The position numbers and the translations under genes were made by a program. This document shows positions 34,123 to 42,895 of a DNA stretch of 55,223 bases, in pieces; the first letter of the stretch is position 1, and each line of letters starts with the position of its first letter. Source of the DNA: JALYNX01 sp963746905 (GTDB lineage: Bacteria; Actinomycetota; Acidimicrobiia; Spongiisociales; ZC4RG35). The DNA lies in assembly GCA_963746905.1 (NCBI GenBank), contig CAVVCY010000004.1, positions 1-55,223 of the forward strand, written 5' to 3'. The notes beneath the pieces are model-generated. The model was not told the origin of the DNA, did not search any database, and saw only the letters and a program-made list of their open reading frames with translations.

Positions 34123-35559
34123 ATGATCTCGTTCAAGCAATATATCAACGGCGAATGGACCGAGGCCGGCGCCGGAGGAACCTGGGATTTGATCAACCCC
34201 GCCACGGAGGAGGTCCTCGAACAGCTTCCGTTTGGCGACGAGACCGACGCCCGCCGGGCCATCGATGCGGCGGCCGCCGCCTTTCCCGAGTGGTCACATC
34301 TGACCGCCTACAAGCGGGGAGCCGTCCTCGAGAAGGCGGCGCTGTTCATCGAGGACCATCTCGACGAGTTCGCCCGAATCACCACCGAAGAGGCGGGCAA
34401 GCCCCTTACCGAGGCCCGTGGGGAGTGGGCCAGCGCCCCCAACTACTTCCGCTGGGCCGCAGAGGAGGCACATCGGGTTTACGGCCGCACCATTCCGTCC
34501 CGTCTGCCCGGGCGCCGGATCGACGTCATCTATCAGCCGTTGGGCGTGGTCGGGGTGATCACCGCCTGGAACTTCCCGGTCTACAACCAGACCCGCGCCG
34601 TGTCGGCGGCCCTCGCGGCCGGCTGCACCGTTGTCAGCCGACCCTCCGAGTACACGCCACGGTCGGCTTTCCTCATCGCCCACGCACTCCAGGAGGCGGG
34701 TCTGCCCGCCGGAGTCCACAACGTGGTGAATGGGAAACCGCATGAGATCGGCCAGGCGATGCTCGACGACCCCCGGGTGCGGAAGATCCACTTCACCGGT
34801 TCTACCCGTGTTGGCAAGCTGCTCATGGATGGCGCCTCGCGGACTGTCACCCGACTCTCACTGGAACTCGGCGGGAACGCCCCGGTGATCGTGTTTCCCG
34901 ATGCCGGCGACATTGCGGCTATCGCCAGGAGCGGGTTGAAGGCGAAGGTGCGCAACAACGGACAGGTGTGTGTGGCGCCGCAACGTTTCTACGTCCATGA
35001 GTCCGTCACCGATGAGTTCAGCGAGAGCGCGGTCGCTGCGGCGCAGGATCAGGTGGTCGGGAACGGTTTGGAGGCCGACACCACGATCGGCCCGCTGATC
35101 AACGCCGTTCAGCTCGATCGTGTCGAGCAGATCGTGTCGGCCAGTGTCGATCTCGGGGCGAGGGTGTTGGTTGGCGGGAACCGGCCCGAAGGGGCGGGTT
35201 ACTTCTATTCGCCGACTGTCCTCACCGGTGTCAGCCCGGGGAGCCCGGTGCATGAGCAAGAGGTGTTCGGGCCGGTGATGCCAATCGTCCCATTCTCTGA
35301 TGTCGATGAGGTGGTCGCATTGGCAAACAGCACCGAATACGGGCTGGCCGCCTATCTCTACACACGTGACCTGTCCACTGCGCTCAAGGTGTCCGAGGAG
35401 CTCGAGTTCGGCATGGTCGGGATCAACGATTGGTACCCGGCGACGCCCGAGGCGCCATTCGGGGGGATGAAGCAATCGGGGATGGGCCGGGAATCGGGAC
35501 CGGAAGGGGTTTACGAGTATCTGGAGCCCAAGACGCGGTTGTTCGGGGGGATCGGTTAG
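34123..35559 (+). CDS. NAD(P)-dependent aldehyde dehydrogenase (succinate-semialdehyde dehydrogenase-like)
   Basis: A 478-residue ALDH: FKQYINGEWTEAGAGGTWDL at the start, TAWNFPVYNQTRAV (cofactor Asn), FTGSTRVGKLLM, LELGGNAPVIVF (catalytic Glu), NNGQVCVAPQRFYV (catalytic Cys), and EVFGPVMPIVPF. Closest in pattern to GabD-type enzymes, but substrate choice within ALDHs is unreliable from motifs. TAAGGT (34112-34117) lies five bases before the ATG and could be the -10 of a leaderless mRNA. The stop is followed after 10 bases by a palindromic repeat pair. Confidence 0.9.
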   Translation: MISFKQYINGEWTEAGAGGTWDLINPATEEVLEQLPFGDETDARRAIDAAAAAFPEWSHLTAYKRGAVLEKAALFIEDHLDEFARITTEEAGKPLTEARGEWASAPNYFRWAAEEAHRVYGRTIPSRLPGRRIDVIYQPLGVVGVITAWNFPVYNQTRAVSAALAAGCTVVSRPSEYTPRSAFLIAHALQEAGLPAGVHNVVNGKPHEIGQAMLDDPRVRKIHFTGSTRVGKLLMDGASRTVTRLSLELGGNAPVIVFPDAGDIAAIARSGLKAKVRNNGQVCVAPQRFYVHESVTDEFSESAVAAAQDQVVGNGLEADTTIGPLINAVQLDRVEQIVSASVDLGARVLVGGNRPEGAGYFYSPTVLTGVSPGSPVHEQEVFGPVMPIVPFSDVDEVVALANSTEYGLAAYLYTRDLSTALKVSEELEFGMVGINDWYPATPEAPFGGMKQSGMGRESGPEGVYEYLEPKTRLFGGIG

Positions 35560-35569
35560 CGCGGCGGAG

Positions 35570-35703
35570 GTGCCCCCCTCCCGGCTTCGCCGGCTCTCCC
35601 CGAACGCTCACTTCGTTCGCTGGGGGGAGAAATGCGGTTTGTTTCCTCCGCCAGGAGCGTGCGCGACGTTGGGGGAGGTGCCCCGGGGGCGGAGGGGGCA
35701 ACT
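35570..35703 (+). repeat. Inverted pair of palindromic repeat units A (REPIN-like)
   Basis: A 134-base element made of two related ~65-base units head to head. The left unit runs GTGCCCCCCTCCCGGCTTCG ... GGGGGGAGAAAT; the right unit, read in reverse complement, runs GTTGCCCCCTCCG ... GGAGGAAAC. Each unit contains an inner short hairpin and an outer C-run/G-run pair. The whole element aligns with the reverse complement of 41521-41648. It starts 10 bases after the aldehyde dehydrogenase stop. Confidence 0.8.
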
Positions 35704-35710
35704 CGCCTAC

Positions 35711-35850
35711 TCGGTAGCAAGCGCCGTCCTGCTAGCCTGGTGCTTGCCGCACCGGTAGGGAGGCCAGCGTTCGACGCTCCACGGTGACCAACGGCTCTTC
35801 TCTTACCCGGTCTGATTGCCTCATCTGCCGCCTAATGCCAGAAAGCAGTC
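35711..35850 (+). promoter_or_regulatory. Long leader upstream of the DEAD-box helicase
   Basis: Non-coding stretch before the helicase ATG containing a small hairpin AGCGT-TCG-ACGCT (about 35767-35779) and CCACGGTGACC. No good ribosome-binding site is seen next to the ATG. Long structured leaders are common for cold-inducible helicases, but I cannot match this one to a known RNA motif. Confidence 0.35.
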
Positions 35851-37131
35851 ATGACCAATACCTTTGCCGAGCTCGGCCTGCCCGAGCATCTGACCGCGGT
35901 TCTCGAACGCCGCGACATCACATCACCATTTCCGATCCAGGCTCTCACCATCCCCGACGTTCTCGCCGGGCGTGACGTGTGTGGGCGGGCTCCAACCGGC
36001 TCCGGGAAGACCCTCGCCTTCGGCTTGCCCATCGTCGCCCGACTGGGCCGGGGCAAGACCCGCCGGCCGCGAGGCCTGATCCTGGCACCGACACGGGAGC
36101 TGGCGGAGCAGATCTATGCCGAGCTGCGTCCCCTCGCCAAGGCTGCGAATCGTTCCATGGCCTCGGTCTACGGCGGTGTCAGTTACACCCCGCAGCGGCG
36201 TGCCCTGCACCAGGGCGTCGACCTTCTGGTCGCCTGTCCGGGCCGACTCGAAGACCTGATCAACCAGGGTGACGTCGATCTGAGAGACGTCGATGTGGTC
36301 GTCGTCGATGAGGCGGATCGCATGGCCGACATGGGCTTCCTGCCCGCAGTGCGCCGTCTGCTCGAGATGACCTCGCAGGATCGACAAACCATCCTCTTCT
36401 CGGCCACCCTCGACGGCGACGTTGCGGTTCTCACCCAGCGTTACCAGCGCGACCCGGTTCGTCACGAGTCGGATGTCCAGGAGGACGCGGAGAGCGATGT
36501 CGAGCACGTGTTCTGGATGATCGATCGGGCCGATCGGGTGGCCCACACCGCCGAAGTAGTGGCCTCGGCCAGCCCTTCCATCATTTTCACCCGGACCCGG
36601 CACGGAGCCGAACGCCTGGCCAAGCAGTTGGAGCGGGCTGGAGTCAGCGCGGTTGCCTTGCACGGTGGCCGATCCCAGAACCAGCGAACTCGTGCCTTGA
36701 AGGATTTCACGACCGGTCGCGCCCAGGCACTGGTGGCCACTGACGTGGCGGCGAGGGGGATCCACGTCGAAGGGGTTGCCAGTGTGATCCACTTCGATCC
36801 GGCCGAAGACGACAAGGCCTACCTCCATCGCTCGGGCAGAACCGCTCGCGCCGGGGCATCAGGCGTGGTGGTGTCGCTGGTCGACGGCTCCCAGGTGAGG
36901 GCAGCCAAGCGCCTTCAGCACTCGCTGGGGATCGGGAGTCAGATCCCCGACCCGTCCCACCCCGACCGGCCACTCGATGGAGCCCATTCGGGAGGAGCGC
37001 AACAAGCGTCCCTCTGCACCGACTGCTCCCTCGCACCGGCCGATCAGCCGGGATCACTCCGGTTCGACTCTCTACGTCGGCAATCTGCCTTACTCGTTCA
37101 CCGAGGACGGCCTGTCTTCGATGTTCCGTGA
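35851..37131 (+). CDS. DEAD-box RNA helicase
   Basis: An ATP-dependent RNA helicase with both RecA-like domains: Q-motif FAELGLPEHLTAVLERRDI with FPIQ, motif I APTGSGKT, Ia PTRELAEQ, II VVDEADRM, III FSATL, IV IIFTRTR, V ATDVAARGIHVEGV and VI HRSGRTARAG. The credible part ends near residue 375 (PDPSHPDRPL). The remaining ~50 codons are low-complexity and run over an RRM domain in another frame. I infer a one-base error around 36965-36980, so that the real protein is a helicase with a C-terminal RRM, probably ending at 37306. It would act in rRNA maturation or mRNA remodelling. Confidence 0.88.
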   Translation: MTNTFAELGLPEHLTAVLERRDITSPFPIQALTIPDVLAGRDVCGRAPTGSGKTLAFGLPIVARLGRGKTRRPRGLILAPTRELAEQIYAELRPLAKAANRSMASVYGGVSYTPQRRALHQGVDLLVACPGRLEDLINQGDVDLRDVDVVVVDEADRMADMGFLPAVRRLLEMTSQDRQTILFSATLDGDVAVLTQRYQRDPVRHESDVQEDAESDVEHVFWMIDRADRVAHTAEVVASASPSIIFTRTRHGAERLAKQLERAGVSAVALHGGRSQNQRTRALKDFTTGRAQALVATDVAARGIHVEGVASVIHFDPAEDDKAYLHRSGRTARAGASGVVVSLVDGSQVRAAKRLQHSLGIGSQIPDPSHPDRPLDGAHSGGAQQASLCTDCSLAPADQPGSLRFDSLRRQSALLVHRGRPVFDVP

Positions 37132-37306
37132 CCACGGTCCGGTCCACTCGGCAACCATCGTCAAGTACAAGGACACGGATCGATCACGAGGATTCGGGTT
37201 TGTCGTCGTCGGCGAAGGCAAGGGGTCTGCGGCCATCGCCGAAATCGACGGTCGTGAGGTCGCTGGCCGCCGACTGCGGGTCAAGGCGGCGCGTCCTCGC
37301 GGTTGA
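36977..37306 (+). CDS. RRM RNA-binding domain (probable C-terminus of the helicase)
   Basis: A 109-codon frame with a complete RRM: RNP2 STLYVGNLPYSF and RNP1 SRGFGFVVV, ending VAGRRLRVKAARPRG, preceded by a basic linker. If separate it would be a small RNA-binding protein like cyanobacterial Rbps; ATG 36977 has no clear ribosome-binding site. Because it overlaps the helicase frame by 155 bases, a frameshifted helicase-RRM fusion is the better explanation. Confidence 0.75.
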   Translation: MEPIREERNKRPSAPTAPSHRPISRDHSGSTLYVGNLPYSFTEDGLSSMFRDHGPVHSATIVKYKDTDRSRGFGFVVVGEGKGSAAIAEIDGREVAGRRLRVKAARPRG

Positions 37307-37341
37307 CCTGATCGGGCCTGCTCTCCATTTAGGGTGAGCAG

Positions 37342-38133
37342 GTGTCAACCTCGTCACCGCTGACGGTGAAGGCCTGGAAGCTCGCCCTGATCGGGCTCAC
37401 GGCAGGTCTGCTCTCAGGCGGTTTCGGGATCGGTGGTGGGATCGTGATGGTCCCGCTGCTGGTTGCCGTGGGACTGGACAGGCACCGGGCGACCGCCACC
37501 TCCCTTGCGGCCATCGTTCCGATCGCAGTTGCAGGAGCGATCACTTTCGCGATCTCCGGTGAGATCAATCTCGAGCTCGGCATCTTCATCGGCGTCGGGG
37601 GAGTGGTGGGCTCGATCCTCGGGGCGTCCCTGATGAATCGGATGAGCGCACGCTCGCTGACCATCGTCTTTGGATTGATCCTGTTGGTTGCCGCAGCTCG
37701 GATGATCGCCGGCGGGGACCCCATCCCCGGCTCTGCTGACTTCGAGCAGCCGGCGCAGATCGCAATATCAATCGGGATCGGGCTCATCTCCGGCTTCTTC
37801 GCCGGGGTCGCCGGTATCGGTGGGGGGGTGGTCATCGTCCCGGCCACGGTGCTGTTGCTCGGTTTCGGGCAACACGAGGCCCAGGGCACATCACTGGTGG
37901 CGATCGTCCTGACCGCGATTGCCGGCACCGTCGTCAACCTCAGAAACAAGCGAGTCCGCCTCGAGGACGGACTCGCTGCCGGCTTGGCCGGTGTGGTCGG
38001 TTCGATTGTGGGGGCCCGGATCGCCCTCGGAGTCGAGGGTCGCACTCTCTCGCTGGTGTTCGGGATCCTGGTGCTGATCCTCGCCGTGCGAACTCTCTAT
38101 CAGGCGATCCGGACCCCACAGCCCGCTATCTAA
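37342..38133 (+). CDS. TauE/SafE-family membrane transporter
   Basis: A 263-residue protein with eight predicted membrane segments and the two internally related halves of TauE/SafE, each carrying a Gly-rich motif: LSGGFGIGGGIVMVPLL and GVAGIGGGVVIVPATVLL, with TATSLAAI and GTSLVAIV. Proposed role: export of sulfite, sulfoacetate or a similar anion. GTG start; TAGGGT at 37330-37335 lies six bases upstream (leaderless pattern). Its stop overlaps the stop of the next, convergent gene. Confidence 0.88.
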   Translation: MSTSSPLTVKAWKLALIGLTAGLLSGGFGIGGGIVMVPLLVAVGLDRHRATATSLAAIVPIAVAGAITFAISGEINLELGIFIGVGGVVGSILGASLMNRMSARSLTIVFGLILLVAAARMIAGGDPIPGSADFEQPAQIAISIGIGLISGFFAGVAGIGGGVVIVPATVLLLGFGQHEAQGTSLVAIVLTAIAGTVVNLRNKRVRLEDGLAAGLAGVVGSIVGARIALGVEGRTLSLVFGILVLILAVRTLYQAIRTPQPAI

Positions 38134-38357
38134 TCGGAGGAGGCGGCCTCGATGGCCTTCTCCTTCTTGGGGAGGAGGACCGGGACGATCACGGCGAGGC
38201 CCACTACCAGCAGGGCGATGGGCCAGAACCAGGCGCCCGAGTTGAGAAGGGCATCGATGAGCTCTTGCGGCGTGTCCGGGACCAGAAAGACCAACCCGAG
38301 GACCGCAAAGGCCAATCCTGCGATGAAGGAGACTGCGTCAAACCTGTGTGTCTTCAT
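38130..38357 (-). CDS. Small two-segment membrane protein in the PspC module
   Basis: A 75-residue protein with two hydrophobic segments (VSFIAGLAFAVLGLVFLVP and AWFWPIALLVVGLAVIVPVL) and a charged tail. Similar small proteins accompany PspC/LiaF-type genes in actinobacteria. It starts 19 bases after the pspC-like stop, so it belongs to the same operon. Confidence 0.65.
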   Translation of the reverse strand: MKTHRFDAVSFIAGLAFAVLGLVFLVPDTPQELIDALLNSGAWFWPIALLVVGLAVIVPVLLPKKEKAIEAASSD

Positions 38358-38375
38358 GTTCTTCGATCCTTTCGA

Positions 38376-39597
38376 TCAGCCATGTGAGATTTCGATGTTG
38401 CCGATGTCGACACTGGCGTCGAGGTTGACGGTTCCGCTTGGTCCGGGGTTGTCGAACGTCAGGGCTGGGTTGCCCAGACCCGACGACTCGCGGCCCGGGC
38501 CCCGCCACCCGACCGACCGACGACTTCAGCCTTGTCCGGTCAGACCGACACCCTCGGGGAGCCGGATCTCGACATTGCCGGCGTCCACAGACACCGACAG
38601 GTCGATTGTCTCGGCCGTCCCACGGGAGTTGTCTCAGGTCGATCAGGAGATTGCCGACGTCGAGGCTGTATGACTCATCGAGCTCGGCGAAGGTCATCGG
38701 CGCACCGATCCTCTCGAAGTTCTCGCTGTTCCACTGGTACTCGAACACCGGGGAGAAGAGCAAGGTGGGGACCATGATCACGCCGAGCAGGATCAGCCAC
38801 CGGGCCCGGCCAGCCCAGGCTCCGACCAGGAGCCCGATGCCGAGGATGGTCACCGCCAACGCCATGTAGTGACGCGGTTCTGGCTCGATTGGCACTCCGG
38901 GGATGTTGTCCAGCAGAGCCAGGATGCCCAGGCCCAGCAGCATGAAGCCGATGGTGAGACGTCCCAGGAGGGAGTGCTCCCGCGGTTTGTGCTCCGCCGG
39001 GGGCAGGATCGGCGGGGTGGGCGTAGGAGTCGGGGGCACACCTCCGCCGACCGCGCCTCCCGACGGGGGGAAGATTGGTGGGGTTGGGATCTCGGTCGTA
39101 GTGACCTTGGTGTCGGTGGTTGTCATTTGTTGAACTCCCTCCTTGTCGGCTGCCTGCTCCCCGGTTCTATTTATCAGGCGCGGGAGATCGCCCGTATAGA
39201 GGAGAAGGCCCACAATCAGCAGGCCAACCGCCCATACCACCCCTCCATCGAGGAAGGTGAAGTTGTCGAGCAGGATCAGAGCGGCGAGAAATATCAGGCC
39301 GATCCCGACCCATGATCGCGAGGTCGTCGCTCCGCTGAACACTCGCTCGGCTGCGGACTCGGGCTCGTCCTCGGAGCGAATGAGAAACCATCCAGCGGCA
39401 TAGAGGGCGACGCCGACGCCGCCTGCAAACGCAGTGAGGATGAAGGCGACCCGCACCACCCATGGTGCAATGCCGAATCGATTGGCCAGACCCTGGGCGA
39501 CACCGGCGAGCATCCGGCCCTCGGTGGGCCGAATCAGTTCCGCCGGTGCCGCCACCGTGGGTTCGGGCGCCTCGGTAGTTGTGTTGTTCTGTTCCAT
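38376..39597 (-). CDS. PspC-domain envelope protein with LiaF-like C-terminus (several frameshifts)
   Basis: About 405 residues after repair. The N-terminal PspC domain (IRPTEGRMLAGVAQGLANRF, VVRVAFILTAFAGGVGVALY) is followed by four to five membrane segments, a Pro/Thr-rich linker (PPTPTPTPPILPP), and a beta-rich C-terminal domain. That last domain is broken by three or more single-base shifts between 38480 and 38640. In the other frames the sequence continues DLSVSVDAGNVEIRLPEGVG and ends FDNPGPSGTVNLDASVDIG, then NIEISHG, stop at 38376. PspC proteins sense or buffer membrane stress. It is divergent from a PspC-domain histidine kinase. Confidence 0.82.
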
Positions 39598-39716
39598 AGG
39601 CCCTATATGGCCAGGCTCCACCCCTCGGGGCAATCGGGGACCACCCTGAGATAGCCCCCGATCTCTCAGGGTTCTCCCTGATTGAGGTTGGGGGCAAGGC
39701 CCGCCATCATCTCCCT

Positions 39717-40883
39717 GTGAGTCAACGTCGGGCCTTCGAGTTCCACCGCCGCCGGACCGATCGGATGGTCGCCGGGGTAGCCGGTGGATTGGCAGACGGA
39801 TTGGGGGTCAGTGACGCCTTCGTTCGGGCTGCCTTCGTCAGCCTCAGCATGGTCTGGGGCCTCGGCGTCCTGATCTACGTCGGGCTGTGGCTGATGGCGA
39901 TCGACCACGTAGACGACGTGGAGCCCGTTCCCGTCGAGCCCAGCCAGATGATCGGCTTGGGTCTGGCGTTCACCGGATTGATGCTGCTGCTGGGTTTTCT
40001 CGGGTGGTGGCCATCCAACGCCCTGGTCCTGACTGTCTCCGCGATTTCTTTCGGGCTGGCCGCGGTCTCCAGCAGGGACATGCCGAGCTCGATCGCTTCC
40101 TTCTTCGACCCCAATGCCACGCAGCCGGGGCGGTGGCGCCTACTGATCGGGGTCGGGCTGCTCATAGGCGGATTGGCGATTCTCTCCACCAACGTCGGGC
40201 CACTGCTCGACGTCGGGCCCGTCCTGCTCGCAGTGGGGCTCACCCTCCTCGGGATTCTGGTGGCGTTCGGCCCGTGGGTAAACCGCCTCGCCCGGGATCT
40301 GGGCGCCGAGCGTCGAGAGAGGATTCGTCAGGAGGAGCGAGCGGAGTTGGCGGCGCATCTCCACGATTCGGTCCTCCAAACCCTGGCCCTCATCCAGCGC
40401 ACCGATGATCCCGCCCGTATGACGATTCTCGCCCGCCATCAGGAAAACGAATTGCGTGACTGGCTCTATGGGAACGCTCCTGTGGAGGGGGCCGACCTGG
40501 TGTCGACCGCCTTGAAAGGAGCCGCCACCCGGATCGAATCGGACCATCAGGTTCCAATCGACGTGGTGACGGTCGGGGACCGCCCGTTGGATGAGTCATC
40601 CCGGGCCCTGGTCGGTGCCGCCAGCGAGGCGCTGGTCAATGCGGCAAAGCACTCTGGAGCCGATCGCCTATCCCTCTACTTCGAGGCCGAGGACGATCAG
40701 CTGTCGGTGTTCGTGACCGATCTCGGCAAGGGCTTCGATCCGGCTGCGGTTCCCAAGGATCGAAAGGGGATCGCCCAGTCGATACTGGCTCGGGTGGAAC
40801 GAGCGGGAGGAACGGTCGAGATCAACAGCGACCCCGGTGAGGGAACCGAGGTCATCCTCCGGATGCCTGTGAGTGCCGAATGA
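39717..40883 (+). CDS. PspC-domain sensor histidine kinase (NarL/LiaS type)
   Basis: A 388-residue kinase: residues ~5-60 form a PspC domain (RRTDRMVAGVAGGLADGLGV), then five to six membrane segments, a dimerisation helix with phospho-acceptor His in ELAAHLHDSVLQTLALIQ, and an HATPase domain with N-box EALVNAAKHSGADRL and DLGKGFDP. The GTG start gives MSQRRAFEFHRR. It overlaps its response regulator by four bases. The divergent pspC-like gene and a LiaF-like gene nearby point to a cell-envelope stress system of the LiaSR kind. Confidence 0.92.
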   Translation: MSQRRAFEFHRRRTDRMVAGVAGGLADGLGVSDAFVRAAFVSLSMVWGLGVLIYVGLWLMAIDHVDDVEPVPVEPSQMIGLGLAFTGLMLLLGFLGWWPSNALVLTVSAISFGLAAVSSRDMPSSIASFFDPNATQPGRWRLLIGVGLLIGGLAILSTNVGPLLDVGPVLLAVGLTLLGILVAFGPWVNRLARDLGAERRERIRQEERAELAAHLHDSVLQTLALIQRTDDPARMTILARHQENELRDWLYGNAPVEGADLVSTALKGAATRIESDHQVPIDVVTVGDRPLDESSRALVGAASEALVNAAKHSGADRLSLYFEAEDDQLSVFVTDLGKGFDPAAVPKDRKGIAQSILARVERAGGTVEINSDPGEGTEVILRMPVSAE

Positions 40884-41515
40884 GCATCAAGGTCTATCTC
40901 GTTGACGATCATCGCCTGTTCCTCGCCGGGGTGAAGTCGGAGTTGGAGGAAGAGTTCGACATCGTGGGCTCCGCTTATGACGTCGACACCGCGATCGAGG
41001 AGATCCGAGGGCTGAGGCCGGCGGTGGTCTTGGTGGACGTTCACATGCCGGACGGAGGGGGCATCGTTGTGGTGGAGGGGGTCACCGAGACCAACCCCGA
41101 TGTGAAATTTCTCGCACTTTCTGTTTCCGATCAGGCCGAAGACGTGATCGCGATGATCCGGGCGGGAGCTCGGGGGTATGTGACCAAGACCATCGAGCCT
41201 GCCGACCTGGCCGACGCGATCAAGAGGATCGATTCGGGTGACGCGGTGTTCTCACCCCGTCTCGCTGGTTTCGTGCTCGACGCCTTCGCCGGCGCCATGC
41301 CCTCGGAGGAGGATCCCGAGCTGGATCAGCTCACGCCGCGGGAGAAAGACGTTCTGCGACTTATAGCCCGGGGCTTTGCCTACAAGCAGGTGGCGCGCAA
41401 GCTCAACATCTCAATCAAGACCGTGGAGACCCATGTTTCTTCGGTGTTGCGCAAGCTCCAGCTCTCCAATCGCCACGAACTGGCGAGGTGGGCAAGCAAA
41501 CGGAGGATTGTGTAG
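40880..41515 (+). CDS. NarL/LuxR-family response regulator
   Basis: A 211-residue regulator. The receiver domain has VYLVDDHRLFL (acidic pair), the phospho-acceptor Asp in VVLVDVHMPDG and the conserved Lys in YVTKTIEP. The C-terminal LuxR-type helix-turn-helix reads LTPREKDVLRLIARGF and ISIKTVETHVSSVLRKL. Overlap of four bases with the kinase gene (ATGA) shows a single transcript. Expected targets are the adjacent pspC-like operon and other envelope genes. Confidence 0.93.
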   Translation: MSIKVYLVDDHRLFLAGVKSELEEEFDIVGSAYDVDTAIEEIRGLRPAVVLVDVHMPDGGGIVVVEGVTETNPDVKFLALSVSDQAEDVIAMIRAGARGYVTKTIEPADLADAIKRIDSGDAVFSPRLAGFVLDAFAGAMPSEEDPELDQLTPREKDVLRLIARGFAYKQVARKLNISIKTVETHVSSVLRKLQLSNRHELARWASKRRIV

Positions 41516-41520
41516 GGCAA

Positions 41521-41648
41521 GTGGCCCCCTCCGGCCCTCCGGGCCACCTCCCCCAACGTCGCTTCGCTCCTGGGGGAGGAAACATTTCTCCCCCCAGCGA
41601 ACGGAGTGAGCGTTGGGGGGAGTGCCGGCGAAGCCGGGAGGGGGGCAA
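41521..41648 (-). repeat. Inverted pair of palindromic repeat units B (REPIN-like)
   Basis: A 128-base element that aligns, in reverse complement, with the element at 35570-35703: shared parts include CCCCCTCCCGGCTTCGCCGG, CTCACT/CTCACTTCGTTCGCTGG and GGGGGGAGAAAT, plus GGAGGAAAC at the centre. It lies between the response-regulator stop (6 bases away) and the convergent amidohydrolase end. Confidence 0.8.
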
Positions 41649-41651
41649 CTC

Positions 41652-42895
41652 CTACGCGAAGCCGCTACCCCTTGTAGCGGCACCCCACCCTTGAACACGT
41701 GTGTCACGTTCTCCGGGTTGGCCAGCACTGTCACATCCGACGTCGGGTCGCCATTGACACAGATCACGTCGGCGTCGAAGCCTTCCGACCAGCTGCCCGC
41801 TCTTCGGTGCTTGCGGCCCCAAGGTGTCAGGGCCGTTGGCGGTGGCGGACTCGATGGCCTGGAGCGGAGTGAGGCCGGCCTGTACCAGATAGGCAAGCTC
41901 CTCGGCGTTTCTGCCCCAGAGGCCGGTGGCCCAGATGTCGGTGCCCAGGGCGATCTTCACCCCTTTGTCCACGGCCGTTGCCACCGCGGTGGCGTGGTGC
42001 TGGGAAGCAACCTGGCCCTTGACCTTTGCGTATTCGGGCATCCCGTTCTTCTCACCCTCGGCCATCAGGTACTCGACGATCCATCTGGTCGGCACCAGGA
42101 TCGCCTCGTTCTCGATCATGGCGTCGGCCGCCTCTTCGTCGAGATAGGTGCCGTGCTCGATCGTCTTCACCCCTGCCTCGAGGGCGGCCATGATGCCGCG
42201 CTTCCCATGACAGTGGGCGCCGACCAGGCGCTCCATTCGGGTCGCCTCGTCGACGATGGCCTCCAATTCGGCCTTGGAGAACTGGGGGAGTAAGGGATCG
42301 TCCAATTCGCTCATCACCCCGCCGGAGGCGTGGACCTTGATCACCTTGGCGCCGAGGCGAAGCATGCGCCGACGCCGGCCCGGCATTCATCGGGGCCGTC
42401 GCAGATGTTGTCCTCGCCCCACTGACGGGCGGTCGAGATCCGGGAGGCGTCGAGATCCATCCCGTGCTCGTCACCGTGCCCGCCGGTCATCGAGAGCATC
42501 CCCCCGCTGGCGTACACATTCGGCCCCACCACCTGGCCCTCGTCGATGGCGCGCCCGAGGAAGGTCCCCATGCCACCCATCTCGCGAACGGAGGTGAATC
42601 CGGCGTCGAGGGCCCGTTTGGCATCGGCCGTTACCCGCATCGCGCCGAGCTGTGGCCGAAGGGTGTGCATCTCAGAAATGTTGGCGGTGTAGGTGCCGAT
42701 GAAATGCCCGTGGCACTCCCACATTCCGGGCATGACCGTGTCGGTGGTCATCGTGTCGGCACCTTCGGAGGCAGGTGCACCCGAGGCGGCCCCGGCGAAT
42801 TTGATGACCGCGTCCTCCAGAACAACCACAGCGTCGATGATCGCGTCGCCGCGGCCCGGGATCAGACGCTTGGCGTCGATCCTGGTGGTGGTCAA
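41652..42895 (-). CDS. Amidohydrolase / imidazolonepropionase-like metal hydrolase (frameshifts)
   Basis: A roughly 410-residue metallo-hydrolase in at least three frame pieces. Seen: TTTRIDAKRLIPGRGDAIID, VMPGMWECHGHFIGTY (metal His pair), SVREMGGMGTFLGRA, LGAKVIKVHASGGVMS (Lys ligand), VGAHCHGKRGIMAAL, IEHGTYLDEEAADAM, IALGTDIWATG (catalytic Asp) and EGFDADVICVNGDP. Breaks lie near 42371 and 41793. The 3' end is uncertain because it meets a hairpin (GCCGCTAC/GTAGCGGC, 41661-41681) and repeat pair B; one frame stops at 41665, another at 41652. The TTG start at 42895 overlaps the previous stop (TTGA). Prolidase-like Xaa-Pro dipeptidase activity is possible. Confidence 0.8.

Noticed and set aside
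35570..35703. Small proteins encoded in the palindromic repeats
   Set aside because: Open frames there are by-products of the GC-rich repeat, occur in both copies in shifted frames, and lack start signals.
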